From assembly GCA_016713965.1 (NCBI GenBank), contig JADJOC010000009.1, forward strand, positions 124,001 to 188,000: a DNA stretch of 64,000 bases. The letters are read 5' to 3'. The DNA comes from Chitinophagaceae bacterium. Its GTDB lineage: Bacteria; Bacteroidota; Bacteroidia; Chitinophagales; Chitinophagaceae. The notes beneath the pieces were generated by a model, which was given only the letters and a program-made list of their open reading frames with translations, had not been told where the DNA came from and did no database searches. A program made the position numbers and the translations under genes. Below are positions 57,156 through 64,000 of this stretch, piece after piece (within the stretch, counting starts at the first letter, position 1; each line of letters starts with the position of its first letter).

Positions 57156-57651
57156 ATGAAAAATTTAAAAAAAATTATATTACTTAATATATTGTTAGGA
57201 TGCAATATTTTATATGCCCAAACAGATACTGTTTTACTATATAAACGCTTTCCTGCAATTCCTCCATTTACGCTTACTAAAGTTCCTGATAGCACTAAAT
57301 TTTCAAAGGCAGATTTACAGAAAAGAAAAGCAACCATTATAATGATTTTTAGTCCTGATTGTGAGCATTGCCAGCATGAGGTAAACGAGTTAAAAGCTAA
57401 TATCAATTTATTTAAAAAAATACAAATTGTTATGGCTTCGCCTGTTGATTATAAATTTGTAAAAAATTTTATGATGAATACAAACTAAGTAACTATCCGA
57501 ATATTATTATGGGCAGAGATCCCAATTATATATTAGGTACTTTTTATTCTATTAAATCATTTCCTGCACTATTTTTATATAACAAAAAAGGCAAATTTGT
57601 AAAAACATTTGACAGACACCTCCCTGTACAAGAAATTGCTGAGGCTTTATG
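57156..57651 (+). CDS. Secreted thioredoxin-like (redoxin/TlpA) protein (one frame break)
   Basis: About 165 residues with a signal peptide (ILLNILLGCNILYAQ) and a thioredoxin-fold domain. The redox motif is CEHC in IFSPDCEHCQHEVNELKAN. The first frame stops at 57488; restoring one T in the T-run at 57464-57468 gives NFYDEYKLSNYPNIIMGRDP and continues IKSFPALFLYNKKGKFVKTF (containing the cis-Pro) to 57651. Likely a periplasmic disulfide reductase or electron donor. It stands alone between the adhesin cluster and mdh. Confidence 0.85.
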
Positions 57652-57720
57652 ATTTAACAATATAGTAGATGTTTATTTAAAATATTACATTTTAAAAATA
57701 AACTTAGTTTAATAAATATT

Positions 57721-57728
57721 TACCTTTG
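57721..57728 (+). promoter_or_regulatory. -7 element TACCTTTG for mdh
   Basis: Matches TAnnTTTG, 36 bases upstream of the ATG, giving a leader of about 30 bases. Confidence 0.6.
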
Positions 57729-57764
57729 CGCACAAATAATTAATCATAAATAAATATTTTTGAT

Positions 57765-58700
57765 ATGAAAGTTACTGTTGTTGGAGCAGGTGCAGTTGGT
57801 GCCACTTGTGCAGATAATATTGCCCGGAAGGAATTATGTGAAGAATTAGTATTATTAGATATTAAAGAAGGACTTGCTGAAGGTAAAGCAATAGATATGA
57901 TGCAAACTGCTACATTGTTAGGCTTTGATACTAAAGTAACTGGCAGCACCAACGATTACACAAAAACTGCGGGCAGTAATGTGGTAGTCATTACATCAGG
58001 CATACCCCGTAAACCCGGTATGACAAGGGAAGAGCTGATTGGCATAAATGCCGGCATTGTAAAAGGTGTTACTCAAAATATTTTAAAACATTCTCCTGAT
58101 GCTATTATTATTGTTATCAGCAATCCAATGGATACAATGACATATTTAGCATTGCAATCAAGCGGGTTGCCGAAAAACAGGATTATAGGCATGGGTGGAA
58201 TTTTAGACAGCAGCCGCTTTAAATATTATTTATCTACTGTAATAGGTTGCACAGCTAATGATTTGCAAGGCGTTGTAATTGGCGGCCATGGAGATACTAC
58301 TATGATACCTTTGGCCAGACTGGCTACTTACCAGGGTACTCCTGTAAGTAATTATTTAAATGCTGAAAAGCTACAGAAAGTGGTAGCAGATACAATGGTT
58401 GGCGGTGCTACGCTTACAGGATTATTAGGTACCAGCGCATGGTATGCGCCAGGTGCTGCCGGGGCTGCCTTGGTAGAAAGTATTATACGTGATGAGAAGA
58501 AGCTTTTCCCATGCTGTGTTAGCCTTGATGGAGAATATGGCCAGAAAGATATTTGCCTGGGCGTACCGGTAATCATTGGGAAAAATGGCTGGGAAAAAAT
58601 TATAGACTATAAATTAAATGACGAAGAGCAGGCAGCATTTAATAAAAGTGCAGATGCTGTACGCAGCATGAATGGTGTGTTAAGCACTTTAACCATCTAA
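57765..58700 (+). CDS. mdh: Malate dehydrogenase
   Basis: Lactate/malate dehydrogenase-fold enzyme that oxidises malate to oxaloacetate in the TCA cycle. The 311 residues begin with the NAD-binding VVGAGAVGATCADNIA, then ITSGIPRKPGMTREEL (substrate loop with Arg), NPMDTMTYLALQSSGLPKNR and the catalytic His175 in VVIGGHGDTTMIP. Asp39-like residue in LLDIKEG favours NAD over NADP. Intact, with its own promoter word. Confidence 0.97.
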   Translation: MKVTVVGAGAVGATCADNIARKELCEELVLLDIKEGLAEGKAIDMMQTATLLGFDTKVTGSTNDYTKTAGSNVVVITSGIPRKPGMTREELIGINAGIVKGVTQNILKHSPDAIIIVISNPMDTMTYLALQSSGLPKNRIIGMGGILDSSRFKYYLSTVIGCTANDLQGVVIGGHGDTTMIPLARLATYQGTPVSNYLNAEKLQKVVADTMVGGATLTGLLGTSAWYAPGAAGAALVESIIRDEKKLFPCCVSLDGEYGQKDICLGVPVIIGKNGWEKIIDYKLNDEEQAAFNKSADAVRSMNGVLSTLTI

Positions 58701-59067
58701 GTTATTCATACAGGAATAAAGACAGCTGGTTTTCTATTTTAATTCTTTTTGCTACAATTTCTGATGCAAAATATTATTATTGAGCATCCCATTGGAATAA
58801 TCAATTCGTTTATTCCAATGGGTAATAATTTAATTAAAACATTTGTTACCTGTGTATTATTTACTTGGTAAGTACCTGGCATGTTTCAAAAATAATTCCT
58901 AAAATTGCATAAGCAGTTGCTTTAATTACCACAGAAGCCAATACAAATGCTGTTTCTGTAACGGTAGTAACTGCCAATTTTCTCTTGCTGAAGAGCCTTT
59001 ACTCAACTGCCACTAATATAAATTGTGCAATCTGGATTATAATTCTTTTTACAGAATAAATATTAAA
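58701..59067. other. Intergenic region with a hairpin and a possible gene remnant
   Basis: Contains the hairpin at 58788-58822 and, on the minus strand, an open frame 58861-58998 without a start codon that reads KLAVTTVTETAFVLASVV, IKATAYAILGIIFE. This looks like a membrane-protein fragment; with one upstream frame correction it could be a small gene, but nothing secure can be assigned. Confidence 0.5.
58788..58822. terminator. Hairpin after mdh
   Basis: CCCATTGGAATAA pairs with TTATTCCAATGGG across a nine- to ten-base loop; no long T-run follows. Confidence 0.65.
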
Positions 59068-59958
59068 TTAACTTATCCCATCCACTATTGCTTCTTTATG
59101 GATTTTTTGTATTAATCCCTGTAATACTTTACCGGGGCCAACTTCTGTAAAATGAGTAGCGCCATCGCTTGTCATAGCCTGAATGCTTTGAGACCATTTA
59201 ACAGCCCCTGTCAACTGTTCAATTAAGTTTGACTTTATTTCATCAGCATTTATTACCGGCTTTGCAACTACATTTTGATATACCGGGCAAACAGCATTAT
59301 TAAATTTCGCATTATTTATAGCTTCTGCCAATTCTTCTTTTGCAGGCAACATTAATGGTGAATGGAAAGCCCCGCCAACAGGCAATACCAAAGCCCTTTT
59401 TGCACCGGCAGTTTTTAATCTTTCACAAGCCATTTCAATACCTTTTATAGAACCGCTGATTACCAATTGTCCCGGGCTGTTATAATTAGCAGGCACTACG
59501 ATTTCTTCTGTTTCTCTTTTTATAGCAGCGCATATTTCTTCCACTACTTCATCTGGCAAAGACAAAATTGCTGCCATAGTTGAAGGGTTTTGCTCACAGG
59601 CTTTTTGCATGGCTTTTGCACGGATTGATACAAGCTGTAAAGCATCTTTAAAGTTTAAAACTTTACAGGCTACCAAAGCAGAAAATTCTCCTAAAGAATG
59701 CCCGGCCACCATATCCGGTTTTATATTTTCCAATGTTTGAAAAGCAATAACCGAATGTAAAAAAACAGCAGGCTGTGTAACATTGGTTTGCTTTAAATCT
59801 TCACCAGTACCGTTGAACATTATATCTGATATTTTGAAACCTAAAATATCATTGGCTTCTTCAAACAGTTTTTTTGAAATGTCATTATCTAAATATAAGT
59901 TTTTGCCCATCCCCGAAAATTGCGAGCCTTGGCCGGGAAAAATATATGCATGTTTCAT
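59068..59958 (-). CDS. fabD: Malonyl-CoA:ACP transacylase
   Basis: Loads malonyl units onto acyl carrier protein for fatty-acid synthesis. From the ATG at 59958 the protein is 296 residues: MKHAYIFPGQGSQFSGMGKN is the standard FabD start, so the extra six codons upstream are excluded. Active site Ser88 lies in AGHSLGEFSALVA, and His199 in VGGAFHSPLM. QPAVFLHSVIA and FTEVGPGKVLQGL are also family motifs. Intact and alone. Confidence 0.97.
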   Translation of the reverse strand: MKHAYIFPGQGSQFSGMGKNLYLDNDISKKLFEEANDILGFKISDIMFNGTGEDLKQTNVTQPAVFLHSVIAFQTLENIKPDMVAGHSLGEFSALVACKVLNFKDALQLVSIRAKAMQKACEQNPSTMAAILSLPDEVVEEICAAIKRETEEIVVPANYNSPGQLVISGSIKGIEMACERLKTAGAKRALVLPVGGAFHSPLMLPAKEELAEAINNAKFNNAVCPVYQNVVAKPVINADEIKSNLIEQLTGAVKWSQSIQAMTSDGATHFTEVGPGKVLQGLIQKIHKEAIVDGIS

Positions 59959-60079
59959 TTGATAGTATTTACACAAAGAAATAAAAAATAGCTGAGAAGA
60001 AGTGTGGCAACTTCCAATTTTTATAAAGATATGCCTGTAAAGAATGCTGGTTTATAATGCAAACTGAATAGCAATCCTA

Positions 60080-60172
60080 CTGATGAATGGCTGCCGGATG
60101 GCAGCGTAAATACTTTTGCGTATAGCCCTGTGCGCTAGCCAGCAAAAGATTGCAGCGTATAGCCGGAACAGT
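60080..60172 (-). repeat. Interspersed repeat family E, reverse copy
   Basis: On the minus strand it begins TGTTCCGGCTATACGCTGCA and ends ATCCGGCAGCCATTCATC, parallel to 30234-30310 and to the right arm ending near 30540. Confidence 0.7.
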
Positions 60173-60222
60173 AGCTAAATAAAGTTACAAATGCACACAG
60201 CCCCAAATAACTAATAAAAAAA

Positions 60223-60818
60223 TCAATGCAATTTTGCGCTTATCAATTTTAAAAACTCACTTCTTGTTTCATTTTTTGCAAACTCCCGCAAAAGGCCGAA
60301 GTTGTAGTTACTGAGTTTTGTTTTTGCACGCCTCTCATCATCATGCATAAATGTGAAGCTTCTATTACTACGGCTACACCCAGAGGATTTAAAGTTTCCT
60401 GTATAGCGTTTAATATTTGGTGTGTCAATCTTTCCTGAACCTGCAGCCGTCTGCTGTATACATCCACAACCCTTGCAATCTTGCTTAATCCTGTTATCCA
60501 ACCGTTAGGGATATATGCTACATGGGCTTTACCATAAAAAGGCAACATGTGATGCTCACACATGCTGTACAATTCTATATCTTTTACAATAACCATTTCA
60601 CTTACATCTTCGTGGAATTTGGCAGAATTTAAAATGGCATTTGCATCCTGCTGATATCCCTGGGTTAAAAACTGCATGGCTTTTGCGAGTCTTTCCGGGG
60701 TTTTTTCCAGCCCTTCCCTGGCAGGGTCTTCCCCTAATAAACCTAATGTATCTTTATAATTTTTTACCAGTCCTTCTGTAACGTCTTTATCGTATTGATC
60801 AATTTTTGTGTATGCCAT
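60223..60818 (-). CDS. folE: GTP cyclohydrolase I (one frame break near 60288)
   Basis: Converts GTP to dihydroneopterin triphosphate, the entry to folate, queuosine and pterin synthesis. About 197 residues. Zinc ligands: Cys in ELYSMCEHHMLPF with the two His, and the Cys in ASHLCMMMRGVQ. The uninterrupted frame stops at 60249 after FCGSLQKMKQEVSF, but the family C-terminus REFAKNETRSEFLKLISAKL is present in the next frame to 60223; one base is missing near 60287-60292. It precedes, on the same strand, no further genes, and two QueD-like genes lie upstream in the same direction. Confidence 0.94.
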
Positions 60819-60839
60819 TATAATATTATTACGTTATTA

Positions 60840-61256
60840 TTAATTTACAGGGTACTCTACAAAATTTCTCTCCGTTTCATATAACCTGATTTGCAACTCG
60901 AGGGCCGGATTTATTTTTTCCTTCAAAATATTATAAATTACTATTGCTATATTTTCTGCTGACGGGATTAAGTTTTTAAATTCGAGGGTATCTTCATTAA
61001 GATTCTTGTGATCAAATTTTTGGATGATATTCTCCTGGATGATGTCGCTTAAAATTTTCAAATCCATCACATAGCCTGTCTCAGAATTGGGCTCTCCAAT
61101 TAATTTTACGATCAATTCATAATTATGCCCGTGATAATTTGGGTTATTACATTTACCGAATACTTTGGCATTAGTTGCGTCATCCCAGCCCGGATTATGC
61201 AAGCGATGTGCTGCATTAAAATGTTCTTTCCTGTAAACTGCTACTTTAGTGTTCAT
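60840..61256 (-). CDS. queD: 6-pyruvoyl-tetrahydropterin / 6-carboxytetrahydropterin synthase 1
   Basis: A 138-residue T-fold enzyme acting on dihydroneopterin triphosphate, the FolE product. Zinc ligands: EHFNAAHRL and NYHGHNYEL; the catalytic Cys is in FGKCNNPN. FDHKNLNED and PSAENIAIVIYNIL complete the family pattern (Glu near the end in RLYETERNFVEY). It lies 21 bases upstream of folE, in the same direction, so co-transcription is likely. QueD or PTPS activity cannot be told apart from sequence alone. Confidence 0.9.
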   Translation of the reverse strand: MNTKVAVYRKEHFNAAHRLHNPGWDDATNAKVFGKCNNPNYHGHNYELIVKLIGEPNSETGYVMDLKILSDIIQENIIQKFDHKNLNEDTLEFKNLIPSAENIAIVIYNILKEKINPALELQIRLYETERNFVEYPVN

Positions 61257-61317
61257 AATTTACCTTAATTAAATTTTAATGCTGATAAGTTAATAATAAC
61301 AACTTCCAAATTCTTAC

Positions 61318-61740
61318 TTACCTACTGCTATTTTCTCCGAAATACTCAACGTATATTCTTGGAGTTTCGTAAAGTTTTAAACAGTGCAGTTTTACATTTC
61401 CGGGCAGATGTGGCGCTAATTGGTTCCAAATGGCCAAAACTAAATTTTCGATAGAGCAAATTTTATCTTTCATAAAATCCACATCTACATTTAAATTTTT
61501 ATGATCGAGTTTATCTATAATATGTTCTTTAACGATTATACTCAACTTTTTTACATCAAACACAAACCCGGTGTCCGGATCCGGGTTACCCTTTAAAGTT
61601 ACATGCAATTCAAAATTGTGACCATGCCAGTTTTCATTGGCACATTTGCCATACACAATTTCATTCTGCTCCCTGTTCCATGAAGGATTATACAATTTAT
61701 GAGCTGCATTAAAATGTTCTATACGAGTAATAAATACCAT
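61318..61740 (-). CDS. 6-pyruvoyl-tetrahydropterin / 6-carboxytetrahydropterin synthase 2
   Basis: Second T-fold paralogue, 140 residues, with the same zinc triad (EHFNAAHKL, NWHGHNFEL), Cys in YGKCANEN, LDHKNLNVDVDF and CSIENLVLAIWNQL. The two copies share clear similarity but differ throughout, so the duplication is old. One may make 6-carboxytetrahydropterin for queuosine and the other act in a pterin side path; this is inference. It leads the three-gene set 61.7-60.2 kb. Confidence 0.88.
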   Translation of the reverse strand: MVFITRIEHFNAAHKLYNPSWNREQNEIVYGKCANENWHGHNFELHVTLKGNPDPDTGFVFDVKKLSIIVKEHIIDKLDHKNLNVDVDFMKDKICSIENLVLAIWNQLAPHLPGNVKLHCLKLYETPRIYVEYFGENSSR

Positions 61741-61816
61741 TTTTTATCTCTGAAAATTTTTGCAAAGGTAATTAAGAAAACCCTAAAATGTGCTGCTGAA
61801 CAACGAAATTTGCAGT

Positions 61817-62196
61817 ATGAAAATTTTATTGACAGCTGCAACAGAACAAGAAATTAAGCCCTTCTTTGATGAACCCTTAGATACAGAAATATTAATTACC
61901 GGAGTTGGCAGTTCAATTACAATTTACCAGCTACAAAAGAAATTACAACAAAGTGATTACGACCACTTTTACAAAAAAAACAATTACTATCTAAATTTGA
62001 TGCTCAAATTGAAAGCATGGAGGGTGCTGCATTACAATATGTTTGTTTACAGGAAAAAATTCCGTTTATACAAATCAGAGGGATAAGTAATTATGTAGGA
62101 GAAAGGGATAAATTAAAATGGAAAATGAAAGAAGCCATTTTTAATTTAAATATTGAATTGAAAAATATTGTTAAGAAATTAAATGAAATTAAATGA
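61817..62196 (+). pseudogene. mqnB: Futalosine hydrolase with internal deletion
   Basis: MqnB removes the base from futalosine in the alternative menaquinone pathway. The N-terminus MKILLTAATEQEIKPFFDE and TGVGSSITIYQLQKKL is present, and so is the C-terminal part DAQIESMEGAALQYVCLQEK, IPFIQIRGISNYVGERDKLK with the Met-Glu ribose-binding pair. The roughly 85-90 residues between, with the catalytic and phosphate-site loops, are missing, so the gene has about 126 codons instead of about 220. The junction is near 61960-61975 and also changes frame in an A8 run. Its stop overlaps the mqnD start (ATGA at 62193-62196). Confidence 0.85.
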
Positions 62197-63020
62197 AGTT
62201 CAGTATTGGATTTTCTCCTTGCCCAAATGACACTTTTATTTTTGATGCTTTGGTAAACAAAAAAATAGATACGGAAAATATAGAGTTTGAGGCTGTTTTG
62301 GAAGATGTGGAAACGCTTAATCAATGGGCTTTGCAAGGTAAACTTGATATTACAAAATTAAGCTACGGGGTATTGCCATTGGTTTTGGATAAATATGCCA
62401 TACTCAACAGCGGCAGTGCTTTAGGCAAAGGTGTGGGGCCTTTATTAATTAAAAATGAAGAATTAAAAATTAAAAATGTAGAAGACAATTTGGTAGCAAT
62501 ACCAGGAAGAAACACAACTGCCCATTTGCTTTTTTTATTGGCATACCCTGCTGCAAAAAATAAAGTTTTTTTAAGATATGATGAAATAGAAAATTTTGTT
62601 TTGGAAAACAAAGGGCTTGGTGTAATTATACATGAAAACCGTTTTACCTACGAACAAAAAGGATTAAAGAAAATAATGGACCTAGGCGATTTTTGGGAAA
62701 TACAAACTAATAATCCTATACCACTCGGAGGAATTGTTATTAAAAAAACTATCGATGTGCTAACACAGCGGAATATTGATTTATTGATTAAAAAAAGCAT
62801 TGAATATGCTTTCTCTAATTATCCTGTACTAAGCACTTACACCTGCCTGCATGCGCAGGAAATGGATGAAACCATAATGCGTAAGCATATTGATTTATAC
62901 GTAAATGATTTTTCTATCAATCTAGGTAACGAAGGGAAATGTGCAATACAAAAATTGCTCGAAATTTACCAGCGGGTAAATAAAATTAAAATTGATAGTG
63001 AAAATATATTTGTGAGTTAA
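62193..63020 (+). CDS. mqnD: 1,4-dihydroxy-6-naphthoate synthase
   Basis: Converts cyclic dehypoxanthinylfutalosine to 1,4-dihydroxy-6-naphthoate in the futalosine menaquinone pathway. The 275-residue periplasmic-binding-like fold begins MKFSIGFSPCPNDTFIFDAL, with LDITKLSYGVLPLVLDKYA, IPGRNTTAHLL and GLGVIIHENRFTYEQKGL. A charged word LLIKNEELKIKNVEDN (62441-62488) is encoded by an AT-rich repeat also found in lpxB and looks like an in-frame addition. It overlaps the damaged mqnB by four bases, so translation was coupled. Confidence 0.95.
   Translation: MKFSIGFSPCPNDTFIFDALVNKKIDTENIEFEAVLEDVETLNQWALQGKLDITKLSYGVLPLVLDKYAILNSGSALGKGVGPLLIKNEELKIKNVEDNLVAIPGRNTTAHLLFLLAYPAAKNKVFLRYDEIENFVLENKGLGVIIHENRFTYEQKGLKKIMDLGDFWEIQTNNPIPLGGIVIKKTIDVLTQRNIDLLIKKSIEYAFSNYPVLSTYTCLHAQEMDETIMRKHIDLYVNDFSINLGNEGKCAIQKLLEIYQRVNKIKIDSENIFVS
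62447..62480 (+). repeat. AT-rich repeat word inside mqnD
   Basis: ATTAAAAATGAAGAATTA followed by AAAATTAAAAATG. The same word, in the same frame meaning (IKNEEL), is in lpxB at 24158-24175. Confidence 0.75.
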
Positions 63021-63028
63021 TTAGAGTA

Positions 63029-64000
63029 TTATTTTTCTTTTCTCAACGCTTTGGCATATACTTCCAAACATCTTTTCCGTGCAAATTCATGACCAACTAT
63101 AGGTTTTGGATAATTAAATTCCTGAAATTCAGGCACCCATTTTTTTATATACTTTAATTCCGGATCAAATTTTTTTGTTTGCAGATAAGGATTAAATATC
63201 CTGAAATATGGAGCAGCATCACAGCCACTTCCTGCAGCCCATTGCCAACCCCCATTATTTGAAGCCAGGTCAAAATCCAATAATTTTTGTGCAAAATAAG
63301 CCTCGCCAAGTCTCCAGTCCAATAACAAATGCTTGCATAAAAATGAAGCGGTAATCATCCTTACCCGGTTGTGCATAAAGCCTGTGCTATTTAATTCCCT
63401 CATACCTGCATCTACAATAGGATAACCTGTTTTTCCGGTACACCATTGCTCAAATTCACCATTATCACGGCGCCACTCAATATTATCATACGCTGGTTTA
63501 AATGCTTTTCCTTTTCCAACATGAGGGAAATGCCACAATATCATTTGATAAAAATCCCGCCATATTAGTTCATTTAAAAATGTTTGATCCACGTCTTTAC
63601 TAAAATTTGCCAGTTGTCGAATGCTTATTGTACCAAACCTCAGGTGCACACCTAATTTTGAAGTTCCTGCAATAGCAGGAAAATCTCTTTGCACATGATA
63701 CTTTTGTATTAATTCATTATCTAATTGTTTGGAGGGAAAGGACTGGCCTGTATCTTTAAAACCCATTTCTGATAATGATGGAAAAACCTGGGCAGGTTGC
63801 TTGTAAAAATTGTTTGAATACTTTTCTGTTGGATATATTTTTAAATGAAACCCAGTTAAAACCTCTTTCCATTTTCTGCTATATGGTGTAAAAACAGTAT
63901 AAGGTTTATCATCATCTTTTAATACTTCATCTTTTTCCAGTAAAACATGATCTTTAAAAGTATGGAATGAAACTCCTTTTTTATTTGCAAGATTTTCAAT
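63029..64000 (-). CDS. phrB: Deoxyribodipyrimidine photolyase / cryptochrome family (5' end outside window)
   Basis: FAD-dependent light-driven repair of cyclobutane pyrimidine dimers. The frame is open to the window edge, and the ATG at 63766 is internal because FHTFKDHVLLEKDEVLKDDD, KPYTVFTPYSRKWKEV continues upstream in frame. C-terminal FAD domain: LGVHLRFGTISIRQLANF, FLNELIWRDFYQMILWHFP, GYPIVDAGMRELNSTGFMHN, RVRMITASFLCKHLLLDWR and ASNNGGWQWAAGSGCDAAPY, with Asn-Trp of the tryptophan electron relay. About 324 residues are visible; the N-terminal antenna-binding part is cut off. Confidence 0.95.
   Translation of the reverse strand: MENLANKKGVSFHTFKDHVLLEKDEVLKDDDKPYTVFTPYSRKWKEVLTGFHLKIYPTEKYSNNFYKQPAQVFPSLSEMGFKDTGQSFPSKQLDNELIQKYHVQRDFPAIAGTSKLGVHLRFGTISIRQLANFSKDVDQTFLNELIWRDFYQMILWHFPHVGKGKAFKPAYDNIEWRRDNGEFEQWCTGKTGYPIVDAGMRELNSTGFMHNRVRMITASFLCKHLLLDWRLGEAYFAQKLLDFDLASNNGGWQWAAGSGCDAAPYFRIFNPYLQTKKFDPELKYIKKWVPEFQEFNYPKPIVGHEFARKRCLEVYAKALRKEK

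Overview
The window is a chromosomal segment of an AT-rich member of the Bacteroidota, most likely family Chitinophagaceae or a close relative. The evidence is the Bacteroidota-type -7 promoter words (TAnnTTTG) just upstream of several starts, the scarcity of Shine-Dalgarno sequences, Bacteroidota-typical families (DUF4476, DUF1573, the CcmD-like protein after ccmC, single-chain 2-oxoacid dehydrogenase E1, short AMP nucleosidase, futalosine-route menaquinone genes) and abundant short intergenic repeat families. No rRNA, tRNA or CRISPR array was found. The genus is inferred, not shown.

Layout. 1-4.4 kb: 3' end of a malic enzyme (PTA domain), MlaE/MlaF lipid-transport ABC genes with a four-helix-bundle cassette between them, a small membrane protein flanked by a decayed copy of the mlaF 3' end, and a PAS histidine kinase. 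4.6-16.6 kb: sucD, a DUF4476 protein, a giant alpha-2-macroglobulin-like protein, a membrane protein, aspS and a YkuD-like secreted protein. 16.6-22.3 kb: uvrA, a hypothetical, ssb, a LexA-like S24 repressor with two operators, a cytochrome-b561-like protein. 22.3-33.8 kb: surE, membrane protein, lpxB, a small convergent gene, msrB plus its decayed copy, ccmB-ccmC-ccmD, glutamate dehydrogenase, an orphan HsdR-N-like protein, AMP nucleosidase, a double ABC ATPase. 33.8-43.7 kb: a TraB/GumN protein, queA with a structured leader, an IS5-type remnant, a DUF962/Mpo1-like gene split by an IS110-type element, lysC. 44-50 kb: Ldh_2 dehydrogenase, YebC-like regulator, fused E1 dehydrogenase, two DUF1573 proteins. 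50-57 kb: three tandem YadA-head/peptidase-S74 surface proteins. 57-64 kb: redoxin, mdh, fabD, folE with two PTPS/QueD paralogues, a deleted mqnB, mqnD and photolyase (runs off the window).

Two themes cut across the window. First, at least 20 single-base frame breaks, mostly in short homopolymers, interrupt otherwise well-conserved genes, including aspS, folE and lpxB, which are normally essential. This pattern is best explained by indel errors in the assembly, so most broken reading frames are annotated here as single genes. Second, short repeat words (palindromes, heptamer tandems, low-complexity words) are scattered between genes and in several places sit in frame inside coding sequences (lpxB, mqnD, the alpha-2-macroglobulin gene, the S24 repressor), where they add repeat-encoded peptides.

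Genuine rearrangements, as opposed to likely errors, are the IS110 insertion into the DUF962 gene (removing it restores the codon phase), the internal deletion in mqnB, the partial duplication of mlaF, and the decayed second msrB.
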